Shown here: positions 26,761 to 34,323 of the stretch, one piece after another
How positions within the stretch are numbered: the stretch's first letter is position 1
Layout of the letters: each line of letters starts with the position of its first letter
The notes under the pieces: generated by a model
Told to the model about the DNA's origin: nothing
Seen by the model: the letters and a program-made list of their open reading frames with translations, nothing else
Database searches by the model: none
Assembly (NCBI GenBank): GCA_965228625.1
Contig: OZ245829.1
Location: forward strand, 4,856,362-4,920,361
Direction: 5' to 3'
Length of the DNA: 64,000 nt
Origin: UBA2767 sp965228625
GTDB lineage: Bacteria > Pseudomonadota > Alphaproteobacteria > Rhizobiales > Methyloligellaceae
Program-made: the position numbers and the translations under genes

Positions 26761-27882
26761 TTATCTGTCCCTGCGGCGATAGATATCGAGCGTATCACGT
26801 CCGAGATCGCGGCTGACTTCTCTCACGTAACTCTGGGCATGTTCAATCACTTCAAGGCTCTCCGTGGCAAGAGCAGGTATGCCGTCGGCGCCGGCCGGCT
26901 CAGGTCCCTTGTACAGGTAGATTTCATCTACCAAGCCCGCTTTCCAGAAACTTGCGGCGACGTTCGGGCCGCCTTCGACAAGCAGCCGGGTGACGCCGCG
27001 TTCGGCGAGCGCGGACAACACGCTTTCGATGTCGAGGCCGGAGCCTTTATGTCCGCGCGCGCGCAGCACGTCCGCGCCGGCAGCCGTCAGCGCGTCCTCG
27101 GCCTCCGATCCCGCCTCTCCCGACCCGATGACCCACACCGGCGCGGTGTCCAGTTCCGTGAGCATCTTCGCCGAGACGGGGATATCGAGTGCGCTGCACA
27201 GGACGACGCGCACGGGAGACTCTTCGGCCATTCCCGGCAGCCGGCAGGTGAGCGAGGGATCATCCGCGGAGACCGTACCGTGGCCAACGAGAATGGCATC
27301 GGCGCGTGCGCGCAGCAGATGGCCGTGGGCGCGCGCGTTTTCGCCCGTTGCCCATACCGGTGCGCCGTCACGGCCGCGTGGAATAAGGCCGTCCGATCCG
27401 ACGGCAAGCTTGAGCTGAACGAGCGGCCTGTTCGCCGTCACGCGCAGGATGTGCCCGCGAGCAATGTCGGCGCCCTCTTCCTGCAGAAAGCTCTCATCAA
27501 CTTTCAAGCCCGCGTCCCGGAGCTTGGCGATGCCCCGGCCGGCGACCCGCGGATCCGGATCGTGGACCGACACGACCACACGGGAGACGCCCGCCTCCAC
27601 GATCGCGTCGGCGCATGGCGGGGTCTTGCCGTAGTGGGCGCACGGTTCGAGGGTTACATATAGCGTTGCGCCCCGTGCTGCGTCGCCGGCCTGCGCCAGT
27701 GCGACCTGCTCCGCGTGCGGGCGGCCGGTAGGCATCGTATGGGCGCAGGCGATCACCTCGTCCCTCGATCCACCGGTTTTGACGATCACCGCCCCGACGG
27801 CGGGATTGGGCCGGGTCCGCCCGAGCGCGCGGCGCGCAAACGCAAAGGCCGTGCGCATGTATGCAGCATCGTGTTCTGGCAT
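26761..27882 (-). CDS. ribD: Bifunctional riboflavin deaminase/reductase
   Basis: This 373-residue cytosolic enzyme carries out two early steps of riboflavin synthesis. The N-terminal deaminase has the zinc motifs HAEQVAL and LEPCAHYGKTPPCADAI, with RTRPNPAVGAVIV before them and HDPDPRVAGRGIAKL after. The C-terminal reductase (from about residue 150) has RPLVQLKLAVGSDG, DAILVGHGTV and LLVEGGPNVAASF. It lies 36 bp downstream of nrdR and 6 bp upstream of ribE. No FMN riboswitch is visible in front of it. Confidence 0.96.
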   Translation of the reverse strand: MPEHDAAYMRTAFAFARRALGRTRPNPAVGAVIVKTGGSRDEVIACAHTMPTGRPHAEQVALAQAGDAARGATLYVTLEPCAHYGKTPPCADAIVEAGVSRVVVSVHDPDPRVAGRGIAKLRDAGLKVDESFLQEEGADIARGHILRVTANRPLVQLKLAVGSDGLIPRGRDGAPVWATGENARAHGHLLRARADAILVGHGTVSADDPSLTCRLPGMAEESPVRVVLCSALDIPVSAKMLTELDTAPVWVIGSGEAGSEAEDALTAAGADVLRARGHKGSGLDIESVLSALAERGVTRLLVEGGPNVAASFWKAGLVDEIYLYKGPEPAGADGIPALATESLEVIEHAQSYVREVSRDLGRDTLDIYRRRDR

Positions 27883-27918
27883 CCCTACGTGCCCTTGAAG
27901 GGTCGGGTCGGGAGCCGG

Positions 27919-28410
27919 TCAGTCTTCATGCGTATCGGGCATGGCGTCTTCCGGCTCGTCTTCCCCGGCGAGTTCGCCGAGCAGTGCCTCGAAGTCGCGG
28001 GCTTCGCGGAAGTTCTTGTAGACCGACGCAAATCGCACATAGGCGACGTCATCGAGCCCCTTGAGGCCCTCCATGACGAGGCGCCCGATGGTTTGCGATT
28101 TGATGTCGCCGTCTCCCATGTTTTCCAGACGCCGGACGATGCCGCTGACCATGCGTTCCACGCGTTCCGGATCGACGGAGCGCTTGCGCAATGCGATCTG
28201 AATCGACCGCATCAGCTTGTCGCGGTCGAACGGCGCCCGCCGGCCGTTCTTCTTGACCACCGTGAGTTCCCGGAGCTGCACGCGCTCAAAGGTCGTGAAA
28301 CGGCCACTGCAATCGGCGCAGACGCGGCGGCGGCGGATCGCGGTATGGTCCTCGGAGGGGCGCGAATCCTTCACCTGCGTGTTGGTGCTCCCGCAATATG
28401 GACACCGCAT
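27919..28410 (-). CDS. nrdR: Ribonucleotide reductase regulator NrdR
   Basis: This 163-residue repressor of ribonucleotide reductase genes has the zinc ribbon MRCPYCG at residue 1 and CADCSGRFTTFERV at about residue 31. The ATP-cone segment follows: VVKKNGRRAPFDRDKLMRSI and FASVYKNFREARDFEALL. The open frame extends to 28515, but the zinc ribbon marks the ATG at 28410 as the start. The C-terminal 15 residues are acidic and variable. It lies between glyA and ribD on the same strand, the classical alphaproteobacterial order. Confidence 0.97.
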   Translation of the reverse strand: MRCPYCGSTNTQVKDSRPSEDHTAIRRRRVCADCSGRFTTFERVQLRELTVVKKNGRRAPFDRDKLMRSIQIALRKRSVDPERVERMVSGIVRRLENMGDGDIKSQTIGRLVMEGLKGLDDVAYVRFASVYKNFREARDFEALLGELAGEDEPEDAMPDTHED

Positions 28411-28459
28411 GTTGCTCCCTCCCTGATCCGGCGGTCCGACGGACGCGCAACCTTGAGCT

Positions 28460-29782
28460 TCAGGTTCCCACGCCGGTCGGATAGATCGGGAACCGGCCGC
28501 ACAGGTCGACGGCATTCTGCTTCACGGCGGCTTCGACATCGGCATTGCCGTCCGGGCCGTTTGCGCCCAGTCCGTCGAGAACCTCGATGATCATCCTGCC
28601 GACCGCCTGGAACTCGCCGATGCCGAACCCGCGCGTCGTGCCCGCCGGCGTTCCCAGGCGGATGCCCGAGGTGACCATAGGCTTCTCCGGATCGAACGGC
28701 ACGCCGTTCTTGTTGCAGGTGATGTTGGCGCGGCCGAGCGCCGCTTCGGCGTCGCGTCCCGTCAGTTTCTTGGGACGCAGGTCGACGAGCAGGAGATGCG
28801 TATCCGTCCCGCCGGACACGAGATCGAGACCGCCTTCCTGAAGCGTGGTCCCGAGCGCGCGCGCATTGTCCACGACCTGTTGTGCGTAAATCTTGAAGGA
28901 CGGTTGCAGTGCTTCATGGAACGCGACGGCCTTTGCCGCGATGATGTGCATGAACGGGCCGCCCTGTATGCCGGGAAAGATCGCGGAATTGATCTTCTTC
29001 GCCAGGGCTTCATCGTTGGTCAGGATCAGACCGCCGCGCGGTCCGCGCAGGGTCTTGTGCGTCGTCGACGTCGCCACATGGGCGTGGGGGAACGGGCTTG
29101 GGTGGACGCCGGCGGCAACGAGCCCGGCGAAATGCGCCATATCGACCAGGAAGTACGCCCCGACGGCATCGGCAATTTCGCGGAACTTGGCAAAGTCGAT
29201 GATCCGCGGATAGGCGGAACCGCCGGCAATGATGATCTGCGGCTTGTGTTCCTGCGCAAGCCTCTCGACCTCATCAAAGTCGATCAGGTCATCCTCGCGG
29301 CGCACCCCGTACTGCACGGCATTGAACCACTTGCCCGACTGATTGGGCGGTGCGCCGTGGGTCAGGTGTCCGCCGGCCGCGAGGCTGAGGCCCAGGATGG
29401 TGTCGCCGGGCTTTGCGAGCGCCATGAACGCGCCCTGATTCGCCTGCGAGCCGGAGTTGGCCTGCACGTTTGCGAACCCGCAGCCGAAAAGACGTGTCAC
29501 CCGCTCGATGGCGAGCCGCTCCGCGACATCGACATATTCGCAGCCGCCGTAGTACCGGCGACCCGGATAGCCTTCAGCGTACTTGTTGGTCATGACCGAG
29601 CCGGCCGCTTCCAGAACCGCCCGGGATACAATGTTCTCGGACGCAATCAGTTCAATCTCGTTCTGCTGACGTCCAAGCTCACCTTCGATCGCATCCCGGA
29701 TTTCCGGATCGCTTTCGGCAATTGTCCGCACGAAGAATCCCGGGACTCGTCCCTCATATTCTGCAGCATCGGCAACTGACAT
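28460..29782 (-). CDS. glyA: Serine hydroxymethyltransferase
   Basis: This 440-residue PLP enzyme interconverts serine and glycine with transfer of a one-carbon unit to tetrahydrofolate. Key segments are IELIASENIVS, TNKYAEGYPGRRYYGGCEYVD, NVQANSGSQANQGAF, the PLP lysine in ATSTTHKTLRGPRGG, and TSGIRLGTPAGTTRGFG. The open frame begins at 29872, but the ATG at 29782 (MSVADAAEYEGRVPGFF) agrees with family length. It heads a minus-strand operon with nrdR and the riboflavin genes. Its promoter region is shared with the divergent CoA-transferase pair. Confidence 0.97.
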   Translation of the reverse strand: MSVADAAEYEGRVPGFFVRTIAESDPEIRDAIEGELGRQQNEIELIASENIVSRAVLEAAGSVMTNKYAEGYPGRRYYGGCEYVDVAERLAIERVTRLFGCGFANVQANSGSQANQGAFMALAKPGDTILGLSLAAGGHLTHGAPPNQSGKWFNAVQYGVRREDDLIDFDEVERLAQEHKPQIIIAGGSAYPRIIDFAKFREIADAVGAYFLVDMAHFAGLVAAGVHPSPFPHAHVATSTTHKTLRGPRGGLILTNDEALAKKINSAIFPGIQGGPFMHIIAAKAVAFHEALQPSFKIYAQQVVDNARALGTTLQEGGLDLVSGGTDTHLLLVDLRPKKLTGRDAEAALGRANITCNKNGVPFDPEKPMVTSGIRLGTPAGTTRGFGIGEFQAVGRMIIEVLDGLGANGPDGNADVEAAVKQNAVDLCGRFPIYPTGVGT

Positions 29783-29842
29783 CGTTAAGTTCCTTGTCGT
29801 ATAAGACGGTGTGGTTGTGCGTGCTCCGCTCCGCGAGCCACT

Positions 29843-29856
29843 TACCACATGTTGTA
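29843..29856. promoter_or_regulatory. Near-palindrome between glyA and the CoA-transferase genes
   Basis: TACCACATGTTGTA is palindromic except for one base pair. It lies in the divergent promoter region, about 60 bp from glyA and about 90 bp from the ATG at 29948. It could be an operator for an unknown regulator. A 14-bp site of this kind can occur by chance. Confidence 0.25.
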
Positions 29857-29947
29857 AACCGACTCCAAGCAATGGCGAACGTTTCCCAACAACAGTTTGG
29901 CGGTTCCGGTTGCCTCAATCGTTCACCCGCGAAATAATGTGCAGCTC

Positions 29948-30769
29948 ATGACTGAAATTCTCACATCTGCCGAAGAAATAGCCGCCCGGATCCCGGATGG
30001 TGCCCTGCTCGCACTGCCCCCCGAATATGCGCCGTGCTCAATGGAAACGATTCGCGCGCTCGTGCGACGCGGCGCCAGGAATCTGCGTCTCCTCGGCGTA
30101 CCCCAGTTCGGCATTCAGGCGGAGCTGCTCATCGGGTCCGGGTGTGTCGCCGAGATCGAGGCGGCTGCGGTGACACTCGGCGAACAGGGGCTCGCGCCGC
30201 GCTTCACCGAGGCCATCAAGCAGCAGAAAGTCAGGATGCGCGATACGACGTGCCCGGCGATTCACGCCGCCTTGCAGGCGAGCGAGAAGGGTATTCCCTT
30301 CATGCCGCTGCGCGGCATCATCGGCTCCGATATCTTGGCCCGGCGCATGGACTGGCATCTCGGCCAGAACCCGTTCGCCGATGACGATCCGATCGTTTAT
30401 CTGCCCGCCATCCGGCCGGACGTGACGCTGTTCCATGCCGCCAAGGCGGACCGCAACGGCAATGTATGGATCGGCCTGCGGCGCGAACTGATGATGATGG
30501 CGCACGCCTCCGCGAACGCCTACGCGACGGTGGAGGAAATCGTCGAGACTGACCTTCTGGACGATCCGGAAACGGCGGCGGGGACGATCCCCGCGCTGTA
30601 TGTTACGGGCCTCGCGCCGGCCGAGCGCGGCGCCTGGCCGCTTGGCGTGCCGCATCTCTATGAGCGCGACGCGCCGCATCTGGCCCAATACGCGCAAATG
30701 GCAAAGACCCAGCAGGGGTTCGACGCCTACACCGATCGATGGGTATTCGGCAAGGCGGCCGCCGAATGA
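29948..30769 (+). CDS. CoA-transferase family I subunit A (IpdA/GctA-like)
   Basis: This 273-residue protein is the alpha subunit of a glutaconate-type CoA-transferase or of the related IpdAB hydrolase. It has TSAEEIAARIPDGALLALPPE, MPLRGIIGSDILARRMDW and LPAIRPDVTLFHAAKADRNGNVWIG split along the fold, which are typical of the family. The ATG at 29948 is preferred over an upstream frame at 29897. The next gene starts inside its stop codon (ATGA, 4-bp overlap), so the two subunits are made together. Catabolism of a branched, cyclic or sterol-like acyl-CoA is possible, but the substrate cannot be read from sequence. Confidence 0.85.
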   Translation: MTEILTSAEEIAARIPDGALLALPPEYAPCSMETIRALVRRGARNLRLLGVPQFGIQAELLIGSGCVAEIEAAAVTLGEQGLAPRFTEAIKQQKVRMRDTTCPAIHAALQASEKGIPFMPLRGIIGSDILARRMDWHLGQNPFADDDPIVYLPAIRPDVTLFHAAKADRNGNVWIGLRRELMMMAHASANAYATVEEIVETDLLDDPETAAGTIPALYVTGLAPAERGAWPLGVPHLYERDAPHLAQYAQMAKTQQGFDAYTDRWVFGKAAAE

Positions 30770-31518
30770 CTGAAATCCGCACCGAAGAGGTGATGATCGC
30801 GGCCATTGCCCGGATGCTGTCCGGCCTGTCCCATGTCGCCGTCGGGGCCGCTTCGCCGGTGCCGGGATCAGCGGCGCTGCTCGCGCGTCGGTTGACGGGT
30901 GGTGCGTTGCGGGTCTCGCTGCTAGGGCGCGTTTCCAATCCGACTTTCACGGACGGTGCCCGGGAGCTGTTCGATTGCGCCGCGCAGGGCCGGATCGATG
31001 CGTTTTTTCTGAGCGGTGCGCAGATCGACGGTCGGGCGAACATCAATCTCGTGTCCATCGGCGATCCGGACAAGCCCAAGGCGCGCTTCCCCGGATCGTT
31101 CGGATCCGCCTATCTCTATTTCGTCGTGCCGCGTGTCATTCTGTTCCGGCAGGATCATTCACCGCGTGCCCTGGTGCCGAAAGTGGACTTCATCAGCGCG
31201 CCGGGCGTGTCCGCCCCGAACGTCTATCGCCCCGGCGGGCCATTCGCCCTGGTCACGGGTCGTTGCGTATTCGATTTCGACAGGGATGCGGAGCGCTTCC
31301 GGCTGAAAAGCATTCACCCCGGCCACACCATGCAGGAGATCGAGCGGGAAACCGGGTTCGAATTCGACATGCCGGATGGGGGTGAAGTGCCTGAGACGGA
31401 GATGCCGAGCCCGGAGTGGATCGAGCTCATCCGCGGTCCCGTCGGTGAAGAAATCCGGGAGACCTACCCGGAGTTCGCGTCGCGGATGTTTGGCAAGGAC
31501 GAGGCCCTGCATTCATGA
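30766..31518 (+). CDS. CoA-transferase family I subunit B (IpdB/GctB-like)
   Basis: This 250-residue protein is the beta partner of the preceding gene. It has MLSGLSHVAVGAASPVPGSAALLARR at the start, FFLSGAQIDGRANINLVSIG and a central PGSFGSAYL segment. In glutaconate CoA-transferase the beta subunit has a catalytic glutamate in an E-x-G motif after the ARR segment. Here the corresponding stretch reads RVSLLGRVSNPTF, with no glutamate. IpdB of the cholesterol-ring hydrolase lacks it too, so a hydrolase-type reaction is plausible. The ATG at 30766 overlaps the stop of subunit A. Confidence 0.83.
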   Translation: MTEIRTEEVMIAAIARMLSGLSHVAVGAASPVPGSAALLARRLTGGALRVSLLGRVSNPTFTDGARELFDCAAQGRIDAFFLSGAQIDGRANINLVSIGDPDKPKARFPGSFGSAYLYFVVPRVILFRQDHSPRALVPKVDFISAPGVSAPNVYRPGGPFALVTGRCVFDFDRDAERFRLKSIHPGHTMQEIERETGFEFDMPDGGEVPETEMPSPEWIELIRGPVGEEIRETYPEFASRMFGKDEALHS

Positions 31519-31693
31519 CCGGTCGCTGACTGCGGCTGCAAGGCATACTGCGGAATGGAAAACACCTGACCGCTCATCGTACCGGGTCCCGATGCGGCGC
31601 AAATCCCTAAACCGTCCAAACATTCGCTCCACCGTTCATTCCGTGGACGAGCGGCGGTCATGAGTGCAGAGAGCGCTTGACATCCCTTCGGAA

Positions 31694-31719
31694 AATATGA
31701 CAAGTGACCTTGTCATATT
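31694..31719. promoter_or_regulatory. 26-bp palindromic operator
   Basis: AATATGACAAG at 31694-31704 and CTTGTCATATT at 31709-31719 are perfect 11-bp inverted arms around TGAC. A TTGACA (31677-31682) lies just upstream and a GGGAG ribosome-binding site just downstream, so the palindrome sits across the transcription start region of the membrane-protein/XRE pair. The obvious candidate binder is the XRE protein encoded at 32180. The palindrome is seen directly; the binding is inferred. Confidence 0.75.
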
Positions 31720-31735
31720 GTTAAGGGAGCTTTTC

Positions 31736-32155
31736 ATGCACACCTCTACGAAATCTCAGATATTGGCGTCTATCGTCATCTTTCTTGGCGTCGCCTATAT
31801 TTGGGTCTTTGCCCCGCCGTTCTTCGTCACCGTCATCTTCATGGTTCTGTGTGTCATGTGGTCGGCATGGATTTTCATCTCGATCTTTCGCGGGAGCGAT
31901 GAACTGAAATCGGCGAGCCTGAGATACGCGCTTGCAGCAGCGAGTGGGGTCGGTGTTCCCCTCACCCTCGCATTTGTGGCGCTAATGATCGCAACGCCTG
32001 ATATTCAGCGTGTGATCACAAGCATAACAGCGTTTTCAGGAAGCGGATTAACGCCTGCCGCGGCTGGCTTCGGATTGGGCGTAACGTTTTCCGTCATTGT
32101 GTTGTGCGCTGTATTCATCATGAGCCATTGGACTTGGTGGGCATCTAAACGGTAA
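31736..32155 (+). CDS. Small four-helix membrane protein paired with XRE regulator
   Basis: This 139-residue protein has about four membrane segments: ILASIVIFLGVAYIWVFAPP, VTVIFMVLCVMWSAWIF, a segment near YALAAASGVGVPLTLAFVAL, and GVTFSVIVLCAVFIMSHW. I cannot place it in a named family. The ATG at 31736 has GGGAG 8 bp upstream; a longer open frame from 31664 would run through the palindrome and is unlikely. The XRE repressor gene follows after 24 bp. Two-gene units of a small membrane protein and a short XRE regulator are common in bacteria and archaea. Its codon use is less GC-rich than its neighbours. Confidence 0.75.
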   Translation: MHTSTKSQILASIVIFLGVAYIWVFAPPFFVTVIFMVLCVMWSAWIFISIFRGSDELKSASLRYALAAASGVGVPLTLAFVALMIATPDIQRVITSITAFSGSGLTPAAAGFGLGVTFSVIVLCAVFIMSHWTWWASKR

Positions 32156-32179
32156 TGGGCGCATGCGTCTGAAACAAAG

Positions 32180-32383
32180 ATGAAAAACAATATTCGAGTT
32201 TTGCGCGCTGAACGACGCTGGACGCAGGCTGATCTCGCCAAGGAGATCGGCGTTTCGAGGAACTCTGTCAACGCAATCGAGAATGGTAAATATGACCCGT
32301 CATTGCCGCTGGCGTTCAAGATCGCGCGGCTGTTTGAGCGAACGGTTGAAGAGATTTTCGAAGATGAAGGCGCCGAACCCTAA
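32180..32383 (+). CDS. Short XRE-family transcriptional regulator
   Basis: This 67-residue protein is essentially one helix-turn-helix domain: NIRVLRAERRWTQADLAKEIGVSR (helices 1-3), then NSVNAIENGKYDPSLPLAF and KIARLFERTVEEIFEDE. It belongs to the very short XRE group that acts as a dimer on palindromes. It is co-transcribed with the membrane-protein gene 24 bp upstream and probably autoregulates through the palindrome at 31694-31719. No ligand-binding part is present, so any signal must act through a partner, perhaps the membrane protein. The unit sits between two convergent core genes. Confidence 0.9.
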   Translation: MKNNIRVLRAERRWTQADLAKEIGVSRNSVNAIENGKYDPSLPLAFKIARLFERTVEEIFEDEGAEP

Positions 32384-32588
32384 GGCTTGTAGAGTCATGA
32401 AGCGTATACAGATTTCAATTGCTGAAATTCGTTTCACCAGACTGGCTCCACGGTCGGGGAAGTATGCTTTGGATCAAGCATTTGCATGTGTGTTTTATGG
32501 AGCGGACATCCGAACAAACGTCCGCATATGACAAATACCTGCGCTTCATCCATGTCCGAGACACGCCAGCATTTTATGAGTCTGCAGC

Positions 32589-32906
32589 CTAGGCGATCCA
32601 GCCCTTGGATCCGGACGTTCCGCCCGTGTCCTGGTCATCCTCGGCGTCGGAGTCCGACGTGCCGGACCCGCCCTCACCCGCATCCTTCTCAAGTTGCGCG
32701 CGCAGTTTGCGAACCGCCACGCGCTGCAGGTCCGTCAGGGCGGCGCTCGCCGGGCCCATGATCGTGACCTCGATACCCGTGGCCGCGTCGACGGCGATCA
32801 CCTTCATCGCCTGCCCGAGTTGCTTGTATTCGATGTAAATCTCGCCGTTCGGACCGGCAACCCGGTCCGATTCCGGCCCTTCGCTGTCGCCGCCCCTATG
32901 CGGCAC
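32589..32906 (-). CDS. Small conserved protein next to hemA (DUF6898-like)
   Basis: This 105-residue protein has a conserved core of about 50 residues (GEIYIEYKQLGQAMKVIAVD, TGIEVTIMGPASAALTDLQRVAVRKL) and a disordered acidic, glycine-rich tail (EGGSGTSDSDAEDDQDTGG). I recall similar small proteins beside hemA in alphaproteobacteria (DUF6898), but the family name is from memory and not verified. The GTG start at 32906 lies inside the end of hemA (11-bp overlap, different frame), so the two are probably coupled. The function is unknown; a structural or regulatory role linked to heme synthesis is only a guess from position. Confidence 0.7.
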   Translation of the reverse strand: MPHRGGDSEGPESDRVAGPNGEIYIEYKQLGQAMKVIAVDAATGIEVTIMGPASAALTDLQRVAVRKLRAQLEKDAGEGGSGTSDSDAEDDQDTGGTSGSKGWIA

Positions 32907-34107
32907 GCCTCAGGTCCATCTCGCCCCACAGCACGTTGAGTGCGTCGACGAGATGGTCGATATCGGCGTCGGAATGGAGCGGTCCCGGCGTCAGCCGGAT
33001 GCGCTCGGTCCCGCGCGGGACGGTCGGATAGTTGATCGGCTGCACGTAAATGCCGAAACGGTCCATCAGCGCGTCCGTCAGGGCCTTGCACCGCACCGGA
33101 TCGCCCACCATGACGGGCACGATGTGGCTCGGATTCTCCATCAGCGGAAGGCCGGCTTCGCGCAACCGCTGTTTCAGGGTCCGTGCACGTTCCTGATGGC
33201 GCTCGCGTTCGATCTGGCTCACCTTCAGATGTCTGACGCTCGTCAGCGCGCCAGCCACGATTGCCGGTGCCAGAGACGTGGTGAAGATAAAGGCCGGTGC
33301 GAAAGAGCGGATGGCATCGACGATGTCGGCGCTTGCAGCGATGTAGCCGCCCATAATGCCGAAACCCTTCGCCAGGGTCCCTTCAATGACATCGATCCGG
33401 TCCATGACGCCGTCGCGTTCGGCAACGCCGCCGCCGCGCGATCCGTACAGGCCAACGGCATGAACCTCGTCGAGATAGGTCATGGCGTTGTACTTGTCGG
33501 CCAGGTCGCAAATGTCGGCAATCGGCGCCATATGGCCGTCCATGGAATAAACGGACTCGAATGCGATGAGTTTCGGCGTCTCGAGATCGTGCTGCTTCAA
33601 CAACTCCTCGAGATGTCCGAGATCGTTGTGGCGCCAGATATGCTTCGGACCGCCGCCATGGCGGATGCCGGCAATCATCGAGGCGTGGTTCTTCTCGTCC
33701 GAGAAGATCACGCACCCGGGCAGCAATTGTACAATCGTGCTGATGGACGCGTCGTTTCCGACATATCCGGACGTGAACAGCAGGGCCGCCTCTTTGCCAT
33801 GCAGATCGGCGAGTTCGCGCTCGAGTTCGACGTGATAATGGGTGGTGCCCGAAATGTTTCGGGTGCCGCCCGAGCCGGCGCCGGCGCTGTCGATGGCTTC
33901 GTGCATCGCTTCCCTGACACGGGCATTCTGGCCCATGCCGAGATAGTCGTTGCTGCACCAGACCTTGATGTCACGGGTGCCGCTTTCCGAGAAGTGCTCC
34001 GCCTTCGGGAAATTGCCGCAACGCCGCTTGATATCCGCGAACTCGCGATATCGGCCCTCATCCCTGATGGATTTCAACGCATCAGCAAACGTTTTCTTGT
34101 AGTCCAT
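32896..34107 (-). CDS. hemA: 5-aminolevulinate synthase
   Basis: This 403-residue PLP enzyme condenses glycine with succinyl-CoA, the first step of the C4 tetrapyrrole pathway used by alphaproteobacteria. It has VWCSNDYLGMGQN, AGSGGTRNISGTTHYHVELE, DEKNHASMIAGIRHG, TYLDEVHAVGLYGSRGGGVAE, and the PLP lysine in EGTLAKGFGIMGGYIA. The ATG at 34107 (MDYKKTFADAL) is the usual start. A GTG three codons earlier (34116) has GGAG at a better 5-bp spacing and cannot be excluded. The 3' end overlaps the small gene at 32589-32906. hemB is present at 38850. Confidence 0.97.
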   Translation of the reverse strand: MDYKKTFADALKSIRDEGRYREFADIKRRCGNFPKAEHFSESGTRDIKVWCSNDYLGMGQNARVREAMHEAIDSAGAGSGGTRNISGTTHYHVELERELADLHGKEAALLFTSGYVGNDASISTIVQLLPGCVIFSDEKNHASMIAGIRHGGGPKHIWRHNDLGHLEELLKQHDLETPKLIAFESVYSMDGHMAPIADICDLADKYNAMTYLDEVHAVGLYGSRGGGVAERDGVMDRIDVIEGTLAKGFGIMGGYIAASADIVDAIRSFAPAFIFTTSLAPAIVAGALTSVRHLKVSQIERERHQERARTLKQRLREAGLPLMENPSHIVPVMVGDPVRCKALTDALMDRFGIYVQPINYPTVPRGTERIRLTPGPLHSDADIDHLVDALNVLWGEMDLRRAA

Positions 34108-34323
34108 GACGATCACTCAGTCTCCGGGGTCACCTGTTCCCTGCCGTCCGGCTGCCTTTTCTTTTTTTCCCGTACCGGCAGATTACATTATAACCGTTCC
34201 AATCTCCCAAAAATACACGCACCCGCCAACAGCCTATTTCGTCGCGGCAGCGCGAAGAATGCCATTGCAGCGGAACTGCGATGGAATTCTCACACGGCGA
34301 AGCGTTTGTGACATTGATCCAGG

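Noticed and set aside
26740..29950. Riboswitches (FMN, glycine, TPP) near the riboflavin, glyA or thiL genes.
   Set aside because: Intergenic spaces within the operon are too short, and the glyA upstream region shows no conserved aptamer elements.
32283..32531. An 82-residue frame overlapping the end of the XRE gene.
   Set aside because: It overlaps a clear helix-turn-helix gene in another frame and has no ribosome-binding site or domain.
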